Origin: Planococcus antarcticus DSM 14505
GTDB lineage: Bacteria > Bacillota > Bacilli > Bacillales_A > Planococcaceae
Assembly (NCBI RefSeq): GCF_001687565.2
Contig: NZ_CP016534.2
Coordinates: 1,988,501-2,052,500, forward strand
Reading direction: 5' to 3'
DNA: 64,000 nucleotides
This document shows positions 34,732-44,900 of the stretch, piece after piece (position 1 is the stretch's first letter; every line of letters begins with the position of its first letter). Made by a program: the position numbers and the translations under genes. The notes under the pieces were generated by a model, which saw nothing but the letters and a program-made list of their open reading frames with translations, made no database searches and had not been told where the DNA came from.

Positions 34732-35069
34732 CATTCACTCAATCGGTTCGGCCGGAACAAAGAAGAGCTCCTCCAGGAGTGAAGTAATCTTACTGAAAAT
34801 ATTGAAGCCGATATTGTGGTACTGGATTTGCCGTTACTTGATACCACTTAATACAAAGACAGCATGGGAACATTTATTGTAGACTTAGTTTTACAGATTC
34901 TTTCCTGGATGACAGAAGAGAAAGCGAACTCATCCGGAAACGGGAGCGTGAAGGAATGGAAAGCCAAAGAGTTAAGAGCAGTGGAGGCATGCAAGAAGCC
35001 GGGGTTAAAAAGACCAGTTTTTATAAATTGGTCAAAGCGCTCGAAGAAGAAACAGGTAACACTATATAA
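34732..35069 (+). pseudogene. Degenerate second serine resolvase
   Basis: Fragments HSLNRFGRNKEELLQE, ADIVVLDLPLLDTT, YKDSMGTFIVDLVLQILSWM, WKAKEL and VKALEEETGNT line up in order with the intact resolvase at 31247-31864, but with stops, a missing start and deleted parts. The downstream bases also resemble those after the intact gene. The two copies, in direct orientation, flank the CBASS region. Positions 34463-34731 hold no gene, only a short ACACAAT/ATTGTGT dyad. Confidence 0.8.
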
Positions 35070-35197
35070 TAGAAGAAACTCTTTTTCCTTTATCAGAGCT
35101 ATTAGTATAGTGTAACTCTATATTTCAATTAAAAGGAGGTGAATATATTACACAGAATATAATTTATTAGAAAATTTATATTCCACGTGATATAATT

Positions 35198-35644
35198 ATG
35201 GTAGAAATTGAATTCTTAGCAGATGAACATGGTAATCAACAAGTCATAGACTTAATCACTTCCATTGCTGATAGAGGAATGAACGATGAAGATTATGCCG
35301 AACTTGCAGCTCGTATAGCCCAGCTATTTGATTACATGAAAGACATAGGAGTTCCTCCTATAGAAAAACGTACGTTATACGGTATCAGCTCGGTAGGGAA
35401 TCCCATCACACTAGTCGATGTGGTAAAAGAACTGAACCACCATCCCCCACTGATGGAAGCACGAGCGAATTGGAGACCCGTAGGAGCTTTTCGAGCTATC
35501 TTTTTCTATGAAGAAGATGATAAAGGAAACCAATCTATTTACTTCACAAAAGCTGTTATCAAGCAGGAGACCTATTCACGAGACTTTGAACATGCAATTA
35601 GTGCGAGTGAAAAAATGATGGTTGAATTTTTTAAACCTGAGTAA
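35198..35644 (+). CDS. RelE/HigB-like toxin of a toxin-first TA pair
   Basis: 148 residues: VEIEFLADEHGNQQVIDLITSIAD at the start, a helical stretch, then SSVGNPITLVDVVKELNHHPPLMEARANWRPVGAFRAIFFYEED with the strand pattern of phage-derived Gp49/HigB toxins, and YFTKAVIKQETYSRDFEHAI. It is followed after 17 bases by a small Xre-type protein, the order of HigBA modules. Assigned from fold pattern and context; the start is at the ATG following a weak site. Confidence 0.65.
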   Translation: MVEIEFLADEHGNQQVIDLITSIADRGMNDEDYAELAARIAQLFDYMKDIGVPPIEKRTLYGISSVGNPITLVDVVKELNHHPPLMEARANWRPVGAFRAIFFYEEDDKGNQSIYFTKAVIKQETYSRDFEHAISASEKMMVEFFKPE

Positions 35645-35661
35645 AAAAGGAGAGGGTTTAA

Positions 35662-35988
35662 ATGGCAAATAAGAATTATAACGATGTGATGGGGATCTTA
35701 AGACAAGTGCCGAAAGTAAATGAACACTTGAATAAAATTTCTGTTATTATGGGAAAAAAAATACTCAAGAGACGCCTTGAACTAGGCTTGACCCAAAAAG
35801 AGGTTGTCGCTATGATCAAAGAACATGGAGATACCTTTACACAGGCGACGCTGTCGAAAATTGAAAGTGGTGCTGATAACATCAAATCCGAAACATACGA
35901 CAAAGTTTTCGTGGCTTTGGGTGGTCTCGAAGATTTAACTCCTACATTTAAGGAAAATCCTAAAGGTAAAGATTTAATTCATTCATAG
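35662..35988 (+). CDS. Xre-family antitoxin
   Basis: 108 residues with a helix-turn-helix: GKKILKRRLELGLTQKEVVAMIKEHGDTFTQATLSKIESGADNIKSETYDKVFVALGG. AGGAGAGGG lies before the ATG. It likely neutralises the upstream toxin and represses the operon. Confidence 0.72.
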   Translation: MANKNYNDVMGILRQVPKVNEHLNKISVIMGKKILKRRLELGLTQKEVVAMIKEHGDTFTQATLSKIESGADNIKSETYDKVFVALGGLEDLTPTFKENPKGKDLIHS

Positions 35989-36120
35989 ACATCTATATAT
36001 AGTAGAAACTCAAAATAGAACCAGAGAGATAGAAGCATATCTTCTCTAGTTCTATTTTTTTCATATGATTTCATGACCTGAAATACAGAACACCATCATT
36101 TAAGCCAAAGGATTCGTTAC

Positions 36121-36324
36121 TTAGTAAGAGCCTAACTCAAAACTGTATACTTCCTCCTTGCAATTGACACAATACCCTTTTCCGTTGGTTAATGGCACTG
36201 GACAACCACATTCACAATGTCCAAGCACATTATCAGATGGCTCTGAAGGAACAAACCTATTTCCGCAGTACTTACACTTTTTCATATAGCTATTATTTTC
36301 TTTCCCACATTTAGAACATTTCAA
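36121..36324 (-). CDS. Small zinc-ribbon protein
   Basis: 67 residues with four cysteine pairs: CSKCGKENNSYMKKCKYCG and CECGCPVPLTNGKGYCVNC. The first is a standard double CxxC zinc ribbon; the second is a ribbon with CxCxC. Function unknown. It sits 3' of the IS-truncated gene at 36361. Confidence 0.6.
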   Translation of the reverse strand: MKCSKCGKENNSYMKKCKYCGNRFVPSEPSDNVLGHCECGCPVPLTNGKGYCVNCKEEVYSFELGSY

Positions 36325-36360
36325 TTTTCAGTCTCCCTTCATCCTGTATACTTCAATTTT

Positions 36361-37130
36361 TCAACTTTTTATACTGAAGCTACTTTTTACTTTCAAGTCT
36401 TTTTTAAGTGATTTTTGGTAGACCGTAAGAAAATCTTTAATGGGTACTTTTAAAATCTCTTCACGGTTTTCTGTAAATTCAACTCGAGCATTTTTTAAAA
36501 CGTCTCTTATTATTTGCACAGAAACCTTCCAGTTTTCCAAGTAATAGTTCTCTTCTAACCACGTTAAAATAATCGGTCTCCAAACATGATTGGAAGACAA
36601 GATATAACTAGCGCCTTCTATTCGTGTCGTTCTCATTCTTTCCAGAAACTCTCTATATTTCTTTTCAGGAACGTGTGAGGATAAGTTTTGGACTTTCCCT
36701 CTATTTAACTCATAAAAGTACTGGCGAAAACGATCATCCAATTCTTTTTCCTGTGGACTCATGGCAGTGGATGCTAAAACTGCTCGCGGTAAGGAAACCG
36801 ACGGTTCGATTTGTGGAACAGCTTCTTGAAGTTCTTCTGTCTTCTCTCCCTCTACTGGGGCAACTGCCGCTTCTTTCTCTTCTTCTCTGATTCTTTGGAG
36901 AAGTGCGTTTTGTTGCGCTTGGTCTTCAAGAATCCGTTTCTCCCTTTCCCTTTTTCTCTCCACAGCTTCCAAGAAATTCGCTTTGAACGTCTTTCGGAAA
37001 GAAAGCTCTTGTTCCGGATCCCGTAGCATGAATGCCTCATTCTCGATATGAAGTGCTTGGCTAAACGGAACTCTTGATGTTTCACCAATCAGAAATCCTC
37101 TATAGATTTCACCTCTTGCGTCATCAATAA
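36361..37130 (-). pseudogene. Unrecognised gene, 5' end removed by IS3 copy 2
   Basis: The native part reads IDDARGEIYRGFLIGETSRVPFSQALHIENEAF, a charged coiled-coil stretch (AVERKREREKRILEDQAQQNALLQRIREEEKE), and a helical C-terminal domain (DDRFRQYFYELNRGKVQNL, WKVSVQIIRDVLKNARVEF). No start is left; any start now lies inside the IS. I do not recognise the family. The missing 5' part is not found elsewhere in the window. Confidence 0.65.
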
Positions 37131-37206
37131 TGGATAGTCTACACTTAATTGGACAGAAAAAATAAGGGGGCGTAGAATAGTCCACAATACGTGAGGAGAA
37201 TCTACT

Positions 37207-37488
37207 ATGACCCAAAAGAGACGCACATTTTCTGCAGAATTTAAAAAACAGGTGGTTGCACTGCACGCAGGTGGAAAAAGCCGGGTAGATATTGTCCGAG
37301 AATATGACCTAACGGCTTCCGCACTCGATCGATGGATTGCCCAATTCAATCGAACGGGTTCATTCGAAGAGAAGGATAATCGAAGCCCGCTGGAGGCAGA
37401 ATTACTTGCCTACAAGAAACGAAACAAACAGTTGGAGATGGAAGTGGATATTTTAAAGCAAGCAGCGCTGATCATGGGACGAAAATAG
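37207..37488 (+). CDS. IS3 OrfA
   Basis: 93 residues: helix-turn-helix RRTFSAEFKKQVVALHAGGKSRVDIVREYDLTASALDRWI and a leucine-zipper-like tail (KKRNKQLEMEVDILKQAAL). It ends ...CGA AAA TAG; a -1 slip on the AAAA would read ATA GAG ATC and enter the orfB frame, giving the OrfAB transposase. Confidence 0.9.
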   Translation: MTQKRRTFSAEFKKQVVALHAGGKSRVDIVREYDLTASALDRWIAQFNRTGSFEEKDNRSPLEAELLAYKKRNKQLEMEVDILKQAALIMGRK

Positions 37489-37529
37489 AGATCATTCAAC
37501 AGAATCAACACCTCTATTCGGTATCAGCA

Positions 37530-38351
37530 ATGTGTAATGTCCTGCAAATCGCTCGCAGTACTTTTTACTATGAAACGTCCGTTTCAGTAGAAAAAGAACG
37601 CCAAAAAGCGCGAGCAGAACAAGAATTAAAAGATGAAATCTGGGCAATCTTTCATGAGAATCGCCGTGTCTATGGGACGCGTAAACTGAAAGAAGAACTG
37701 AAGATCAGAAAGAATTGGATCGTCTCGAGACGTCGTATTGGACGCCTCATGGCGACACTTGGCATCCAATCGAAATACGCACTGCCTTCGTACAAGCCGA
37801 TGGTTACGCCTCCTAACGAAGCAACGTATCGAAACGTATTAAACCGTGAATTCAATCCAACAGAGAAAAGTGCCGTATTGGTTAGTGACTTAACGTACGT
37901 GAAGGTTGGCGGCCGGTGGAATTATATTTGTTTCCTTCTCGATCTCTATAACCGTGAAATTGTCGGGTACAGTCTGGGTGAGCGAAAAGACGCTGCTTTA
38001 GTTCAGCGTGCCTTCGCGACGGTCAAAAGCGACCTGGGAGCCGTGAACATTTTCCATACAGACCGTGGATCTGAATTTAAAAATGCCGGTATTGATGCCT
38101 TACTAGAGACGCATCAAATTGAACGTTCGCTGAGTCAAAAAGGAAACCCTTATGACAATGCGGTGGCAGAAGCTACGTTTAAGATTCTGAAGACGGAACT
38201 GATCAACGGCATGCACTTTGAATCCCTTAATCAGCTATCACTTGAGCTATTTGATTACGTCCATTGGTACAATCATATTCGTTTACACGGCAGCTTAGGC
38301 TACACCAGCCCTGTCACTTATCGAAACGCAGCCCTTAAAAAAGTTGTTTGA
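37530..38351 (+). CDS. IS3 OrfB, DDE transposase
   Basis: 273 residues from the first ATG, though natural translation is probably by -1 frameshift from orfA near 37485. HTH_21 part RRVYGTRKLKEELKIRKNWIVSRRRIGRLM, rve core VLVSDLTYVKV (D), FHTDRGSEF (D) and NPYDNAVAEATFK (E). Intact, unlike copy 1. Confidence 0.9.
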   Translation: MCNVLQIARSTFYYETSVSVEKERQKARAEQELKDEIWAIFHENRRVYGTRKLKEELKIRKNWIVSRRRIGRLMATLGIQSKYALPSYKPMVTPPNEATYRNVLNREFNPTEKSAVLVSDLTYVKVGGRWNYICFLLDLYNREIVGYSLGERKDAALVQRAFATVKSDLGAVNIFHTDRGSEFKNAGIDALLETHQIERSLSQKGNPYDNAVAEATFKILKTELINGMHFESLNQLSLELFDYVHWYNHIRLHGSLGYTSPVTYRNAALKKVV

Positions 38352-38407
38352 TTTAGTGTTGACTTACCAACCATCGTTTTTGAGAAATAAAAAATATGCT
38401 GTACATT

Positions 38408-39898
38408 TATTGGGAACTCATTAAAATTATATTGGTCTAAAACGTAGGAAATCTATGAGAGACGCGCTTTTTCGTTTTACTACTCTCTAAAATTACATTG
38501 GTCTAAAACACGAAAAGAGGAAAACAAAATGACAAACAAGTTTTACTACTCTCTAAAATTACATTGGTCTAAAACCAGTCGAGCCGCTGATCTGTTACGT
38601 TCTCAGTTTTACTACTCTCTAAAATTACATTGGTCTAAAACTATGACCACAAAGGGATAGTTGTGGATTTGGTTTTACTACTCTCTAAAATTACATTGGT
38701 CTAAAACGGCCAGTATGACGTTCCTTCATCGGCTGCAGTTTTACTACTCTCTAAAATTACATTGGTCTAAAACATCGATGAAAATGAATAAAAAGGAACG
38801 TGTGTTTTACTACTCTCTAAAATTACATTGGTCTAAAACCGTAACCCGTGCGCTCGATGCGGTCAATGTGTTTTACTACTCTCTAAAATTACATTGGTCT
38901 AAAACCTGCAACATGGTATTCCAATCATCTACCATGGTTTTACTACTCTCTAAAATTACATTGGTCTAAAACTTATTACATTTTGGGTTTAGGCAATCTA
39001 TAGTTTTACTACTCTCTAAAATTACATTGGTCTAAAACTCCACAGAATCAATTTGCTTACGTGCTTTAGTTTTACTACTCTCTAAAATTACATTGGTCTA
39101 AAACTTATTAGGAATCTAAAAGGTGGTGGCAAAAGTTTTACTACTCTCTAAAATTACATTGGTCTAAAACCCCGCCATCGCTACGATTTGCTTTAGTTTA
39201 GTTTTACTACTCTCTAAAATTACATTGGTCTAAAACACTTACTAATGTTATTATCTTTCCAAGTGGGTTTTACTACTCTCTAAAATTACATTGGTCTAAA
39301 ACTCCCAAGATTGATCGGGAGGGGGCGTTTGAGGTTTTACTACTCTCTAAAATTACATTGGTCTAAAACCGTTCTCGAACTGGGCTTTCATCATTTCAAG
39401 TTTTACTACTCTCTAAAATTACATTGGTCTAAAACCAGGTCAGTCGTCCACAGGTTTGACGAAAGGTTTTACTACTCTCTAAAATTACATTGGTCTAAAA
39501 CTATCAGCAGTGTAGCTTTCAGCTATCAAGTGTTTTACTACTCTCTAAAATTACATTGGTCTAAAACGTAGATTCTGCTGTTCCATTAAGTTCAATAGTT
39601 TTACTACTCTCTAAAATTACATTGGTCTAAAACATTCAGGAGCGCCAGTATATAAACCACCATGTTTTACTACTCTCTAAAATTACATTGGTCTAAAACC
39701 ACGAGATACATTCCGACGCTTGAATAGTTTGTTTTACTACTCTCTAAAATTACATTGGTCTAAAACATAAGCTGTACTATTCGAGAAGCAAGGTGTGTTT
39801 TACTACTCTCTAAAATTACATTGGTCTAAAACGCAACTTGAGCCATCTGCTCAAGTTGCTGGGTTTTACTACTCTCTAAAATTACATTGGTCTAAAAC
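38408..39898 (-). CRISPR. Type II-A CRISPR array, 23 repeats and 22 spacers
   Basis: Repeats of 36 bp recur every 66-67 bp from 38408 to 39898. On the minus strand, the sense of the cas genes, each begins GTTTTAGACCAATG and ends GTAGTAAAAC. 22 repeats are identical and the leftmost (38408-38443) is degenerate, which marks it as the old, leader-distal end. Spacers are 30-31 bases. The newest spacer is at 39833-39862. Spacer origins cannot be judged here. Confidence 0.98.
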
Positions 39899-39918
39899 CT
39901 CAAATTTTGAGCGCAGTA
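39899..39918 (-). promoter_or_regulatory. CRISPR leader end with ATTTGAG anchor
   Basis: Only 20 bases separate the csn2 stop from the first repeat. On the minus strand they end ATTTGAG immediately before the repeat GTTTTAGA. ATTTGAG is the known leader-anchoring sequence where type II-A systems insert new spacers. The rest of the leader, and any array promoter, must lie inside csn2. Confidence 0.8.
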
Positions 39919-40785
39919 TTAGCACATTCTACTGGTTAAGAACTCCCACCACTTTTGATCAAGCATGATGTACTCTTCATGAAGGTCGCTGTAAGCTAGA
40001 TTTTTCGCTAAAGATTTAAGTGATTCTGGCGTATCTTCGAAAAATAATTTCAACTCTTCATGAAGCGTTTCAATCGAATATCGTTCGCCTGTTCGCTTAA
40101 TTAAATGAACATTTGAAAGCCCTACTTGATTAATGACTTGAGGACTTGTCGTCAAACAAATCATCGTACACGCTTGACTTGTCGCAAATTGAAAAAGTTC
40201 TTTTAGTTCTGATTTGTTTAATTCATTTTCAGGAAAATCATAAAAGCATACATTGGTAGCTTTATTATGCACTAAGTGAAGCCAGCTTTTCAATAGGAAG
40301 GATTGATATTGATAAGCTCCCATCGGTTCATCTGATACTGTTCGCACTTCGATTGGGGCTATTTTTATTAACTGTTCGAAGCTGATTAATTCCGTTGATG
40401 GTTGCAATTCCATCCCTTCAAATTCCACGACACATTGTTCGAATGCTTTCTCCAATTCACCCTGAAGCACTGTGAAGACTTCTAGCAGTTCTGGTGAATT
40501 TTCCAATTCAAATTTCATTAGCTCGATTAACTGCTTTGCATGATGCTTGTCTTTAAAAAACTCCAGTCCTCCGCCCTGTAATGACAAAATATTGAGCTCT
40601 TTAGCTGCCACTTCCCTTCCCTCGATGGTCAACAGACAGAAGGGATAGTCCATACGTTGATGAGCCGACCAACTTTTGACCAATTGTCTATAAGCAAATT
40701 GCTTTTCTAAATCCGCAAACGCGATGACATTCACTTCACCCTCGACCAATGGAATTACTTCAAATAAATTCGAATGCCACTTCAT
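39919..40785 (-). CDS. csn2: Csn2-family spacer-acquisition protein
   Basis: 288 residues, the fourth gene of a type II-A operon and last before the array. It contains VNVIAFADLEKQFAYRQLVKSW, ISFEQLIKIAPIEV and FYDFPENELNKSELKELFQFAT, the helix-strand pattern of Csn2, which forms a DNA-end-binding tetrameric ring used in adaptation. It overlaps the cas2 stop by four bases (ATGA). It is longer than the roughly 220-residue short form and may represent another Csn2 subfamily; identity rests on position and partial motifs. Confidence 0.85.
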   Translation of the reverse strand: MKWHSNLFEVIPLVEGEVNVIAFADLEKQFAYRQLVKSWSAHQRMDYPFCLLTIEGREVAAKELNILSLQGGGLEFFKDKHHAKQLIELMKFELENSPELLEVFTVLQGELEKAFEQCVVEFEGMELQPSTELISFEQLIKIAPIEVRTVSDEPMGAYQYQSFLLKSWLHLVHNKATNVCFYDFPENELNKSELKELFQFATSQACTMICLTTSPQVINQVGLSNVHLIKRTGERYSIETLHEELKLFFEDTPESLKSLAKNLAYSDLHEEYIMLDQKWWEFLTSRMC

Positions 40786-41102
40786 AGCTCAATGGTCCTC
40801 TCAACGGTATCAATTTGCTCTTCTTGTCTGACTGGTCGATTATGCTGTTCCATATTGGCAAATTGTTTTTCTGTCACCAGTAAACTTGTTATGTGTCCTT
40901 TTGTTGGAAGATTTACTTGCAACTTCTTTTTTTGAAACTGCAACGCTGAATGATTCATCACGATTTTCGAGTAGATGGAATACTGCACCATGGAATACCC
41001 ATTAATATGAAGAAACTTCTTAAACTTTCTGTAGTTTCGCTGATCTGCAGAAGACTGTACCGGCAAATCAAACATGACAATCAATCTCATAATCCGGTGC
41101 AC
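40782..41102 (-). CDS. cas2: Cas2
   Basis: 106 residues from GTG 41102: VHRIMRLIVMFDLPVQSSADQRNYRKFKKFLHINGYSMVQ. The MFDLP motif carries the metal-binding Asp of the ferredoxin-like fold, and YRKFKKFL follows as in streptococcal Cas2. The GTG gives the N-terminus expected from relatives, with GAGG upstream; the longer frame runs inside cas1. It acts with Cas1 in spacer integration. Confidence 0.93.
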   Translation of the reverse strand: MHRIMRLIVMFDLPVQSSADQRNYRKFKKFLHINGYSMVQYSIYSKIVMNHSALQFQKKKLQVNLPTKGHITSLLVTEKQFANMEQHNRPVRQEEQIDTVERTIEL

Positions 41103-41107
41103 GCCCC

Positions 41108-41992
41108 TCACCTCGCTTTTGGAAAGTCTAAAATCGGAAATAACAATTTTTCTTTGTGGCCATCGTTCAAGTATTGCAAGCAACTATCCAAATATACTTG
41201 GACTGCTGCTTGTAAGAATTGTTTTGAGTTGCGAATTTGAACTTTATATTCCAACATCTTCAATACTTTTCGTTTTTCGTCTTTTCCAAAAGTATCGGTA
41301 ATGTGTTCATGGACAATATAGTCGACAAGTGGTCGAAAAACCTCGACAAAATCGCTAGCTAAGTTCATTTGATTAAATTCGTTTGCGTGGAAAATTCCCA
41401 ACTCCGTCAAGTAACCACGGCTGACAATTTGACGCGCAATCAGTGAGTGTATGACCACGTAGCCATAATTTAGCGCCCAATTCCTCGGCTCATCTATGCT
41501 CCGGGTAAAATCTTGCCCGTACAGTCGATTAAAATATACTTTTGCCGCATGCCCCTCGCGATTAGTTGTATCAAAAACCTCTACTTGATCTCGGAACATG
41601 GACAGTTCATCAATGCCTTCTTTTTTTAAATGAATTAACAACTGACGTTGGTTCTCAATTTTCTGTTTAGTGATTTCTTGCCACAACATTCCTTTTCTCT
41701 CTTCCGTCCAAGTAGCTTGTTGGGCAATTATCCGACTCTGCCGGTGATGACCATAGACAGAATTCACTACAGATGAAGGTTTCATGTTGGCATCGCAAAT
41801 TAACGTAACAATGTGGTGGTGCGATAACGCATTAATGAGATGACCGGTCAATTGGATGTTTGGGTTTTCAATTAAAAGAAAACTTATCTCCTCTAAGGGA
41901 ACCCGATTTACTGTTTCTCCTGAAACAATCAAATGCCCCATACGTAACGTTAGCTTAGCTTCCTTGGCTAAAATAACCGTTCGCCAACTCAT
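41108..41992 (-). CDS. cas1: Cas1 integrase
   Basis: 294 residues, normal for type II. The metal ligands are visible: Glu in TTNREGHAAKVYFNRLYG, His in GIFHANEFNQMNLASDFVEVFRPLVD, and the Glu/Asp of DFVEVFRP. Starts at ATG 41992, overlapping the cas9 stop by four bases. It integrates new spacers at the leader end. Confidence 0.96.
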   Translation of the reverse strand: MSWRTVILAKEAKLTLRMGHLIVSGETVNRVPLEEISFLLIENPNIQLTGHLINALSHHHIVTLICDANMKPSSVVNSVYGHHRQSRIIAQQATWTEERKGMLWQEITKQKIENQRQLLIHLKKEGIDELSMFRDQVEVFDTTNREGHAAKVYFNRLYGQDFTRSIDEPRNWALNYGYVVIHSLIARQIVSRGYLTELGIFHANEFNQMNLASDFVEVFRPLVDYIVHEHITDTFGKDEKRKVLKMLEYKVQIRNSKQFLQAAVQVYLDSCLQYLNDGHKEKLLFPILDFPKAR

Positions 41993-44900
41993 CGCTTTGT
42001 TCCAACTACACTTCTTGGCTTTCTGTACTTTAAGCCTGTGATAGATTCATAACCAATAGCTACTTCTTCAGGCTTTGGTTTTTTCGAAATCCGACTTCCA
42101 AACGTATCTGAACGCTGGGCATTTGCAGCAACAGCTTTCTTCAGTTCTTCAAATCCTATTTCAAATGACTTAAAATCGTAGAGCTGCGTATCCACAAATT
42201 TTTGCACTCGATCTTGAATGGAGCTTTTCGTGTAAATTGGATAGTTATCATTCATCTGGTCAATTAAAAGTCCAAAAACTATTTTTAATTCTTCGACCGA
42301 TGAACGTTCACTCAACTGTTTTACCTTTTCCATCAACTCGTAAGATATTTCAAATTGACGTGCGTTATGCAGCTCTCTCGTCGAGATGAAATAATACGGG
42401 AAATGTTCTATCCAAATTTTTTGGTATTTTGGAATCGTTCGGATAATTCGTGCATGGATAATCGGACTGTTTGTTTCTTTTTCTGCTAAAAACTTTGCTA
42501 ATTGGCTTTCTGGTTCTTTTAAGAATTGATGGTGCTCAATGACTTTTAAATCTATAAACTTAGTCTCTTGCACCTCTTTCTCTTTCTTCATGAATGTAAA
42601 TTCCACTAGGCAAATAGAATGGTTCTTCACTTCATCGTGAACAAACTTCTCAGTTTTAGGTGAGACGTATTTTGCTTGCTTTACTTTAGGTGAAAAAATA
42701 CTTTCTTTATAGAACATTCCGTCCCCAGTTTGTGTCATTTTTGTTGTTTGCCACGGTAGCTCGAAGTAGACATGTTTCATGTATTCAACTCCTGAAACTT
42801 CTTCTCCAGTTACAGGACTCTGTAACCTTAAATTCCCGAAGTTTTTAAATAAGAAAAATTCTTTGTTGCTTCCTTTGACTGAACGCCACTGCTTTTGACG
42901 ATCTTTTTTAGACAGGTCAAACGCTAAAAAGTTTTTTCCATATTTACCTAGAATCGATTGAATGAGCGCAGCGGCAAATAGTGCATCCATTGCATGATGC
43001 TTGTTGTTATAATCACGTATTTTCGGTATTTCACTGAAGCGCCTGAATTTAGAGACAATCCCTGCTTTCACTAAGTGAATGTCTGATTTTGAAAATCGCT
43101 CATCGAGAAGGTCTCGGACGTGTTTAATAATTTGGCGTGTTTCAACCAATTGGCGCGCGATAAATTTATCTTTATCAACTTCATCAAAGCTGGGTTTCTT
43201 CAAACGTCCTAGCTTTCCGCTGGAAATAAGCTTCAGCTCATGAAGTCTCTCCCATAATGTACGCATAGCATATTGTTGATTAGCCTCAATGATTTCCAAC
43301 GGCATTTTATTTTGTCCAACTTGATTCTTACGCTGGTTCGCTTCCGGCATGACGAGTGCTAAGTTATCAAGACTATCGTCTTTCACAAAGTTTTGTGGCA
43401 GGATGTGGTCTACTTCATACATCGATAAGTTCTGAATATCCAATGCTTTTCCTGTATACAAACATTTTCCTTGCTGTGTGACATACAACCAGAAACGTTG
43501 CTCATTAAAACGTTGATCGCCTTGGCTTTTGATTTCTCCAATAAAGCTTTTCAGATCTGGATCATTTTTCAACGTTGTTTTCGTCAATTCTTCCCATTGG
43601 TCTTTTCGACTCTTCGTTCTTTTTTTCTCGCCATCTTCACGAGCCACTTCTAGAACGATGTTAGCTGGCTCACCAAATATGCTGACTAGTTCTTCGACAA
43701 TTTTCACCGAACGCCATATCCCTCGTTTTAATGCGGGTGAACCCGCCAGCTCTTCAATGTCTTCGTAGCGAATTTTTTTCGTTCCATCTACTTGATGTTG
43801 ATTCATCTTTTGAATTTTCTTTTCCAGTCCAAACCCTTTATTCTTTAATACCTCCATAAAGACAGAGCTATACTGTTCCATATGATCGAGGACACTTTGT
43901 CCCTGTTCATCAAGTGGCAGTCCATCGATTAATAACCTAGAAAAACGGCCCCATCCTGGAAGTTTTACAAGTGCTAGCTTTTGTCTCTGAACATCCGTAA
44001 TCGAAGGGTACTTTTCTTGAATCTTCAAGTGAAGAATTTCGCGATCTTCAAACACGGCTATCCAGTAAATAAGTTCTTCGGTCATTGCCGGATTATCATC
44101 AACTACTGCACCTAGAATCGATTTCATCGAAATGTACCCGCTTAAACTTGTTGCAAAAGCATTTTCTTTTTGTGTACCAAATACCTCTTTAATCTCCCCT
44201 GTATGTTCATCATAAAGTTCATCTGCGTATGGGCTTTTTTTCAACTCTTGTAATAAGCGTTTGGTACTAACCGTTTTATATTGCTTAAATACGTTGTCGA
44301 TGATCCAACATTTCATCTCGTAAGATAAACGGTGACGGAAATCCGATTCTGCACCTGTTGTTCGCAGTTGGATGCCGTTTAGTTCGTTAAGCACTTCAAA
44401 GCGTTCATAAGTCAGTGAACTTTTAGGTAGCACTTCTTGACCCTTTAAATACGTACAGGTTTTACGCATTCTGGATATAAATGCTTCAGCAGATGCTGCT
44501 TTATCAATTTGTTCATCAAAATTCCAAGGAGTTATGGGTGCATCTCCTTTTCGTTCGACCCAGCTGAATGGCGACTGAGTGGTATCTTTGACTAGCGGTC
44601 CGATGTAATACGGAATACGGAATGCAAGTATCTGTTTTACTTTTTCTATCCACTCGGTTGTGATAAATGGATAATGAGCTTGCTGATTCCGTAAAATTTT
44701 CTCTGCTTCATACAAACTGTTTTGATGGGGAATGGCAGCGTTTTGAATCCCTTTTTGCTTCTGAAGAAATTGATTGCTGTCGATTGCTTTGATAATCCGT
44801 AGCATCTCATCTTTTTCTGTTGTTCCAATACTAGTTTTCGACTTATCTTCTAACAGTTTTTTTAAGTCTTTATAGAACGTCTCTGCGAATTTCGCTTCTT

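Larger units (their letters stand above)
37131..38369 (+). mobile_element. IS3-family element, intact copy 2
   Basis: 1239 bp with the same imperfect terminal inverted repeats as copy 1 and undamaged orfA/orfB. Left flank TAA and right flank ACC differ, so no target duplication remains. It cuts a gene on the left and lies 38 bases from the last CRISPR repeat on the right. It is in direct orientation with copy 1, 15 kb away; recombination between copies may have rearranged this region. Confidence 0.9.

Noticed and set aside
38661..39571. Open frames of about 100 codons inside the CRISPR array with a repeated YYSLKLHWSKT motif
   Set aside because: They are translations of the CRISPR repeat, read on the strand opposite to array transcription, and have no ribosome site.
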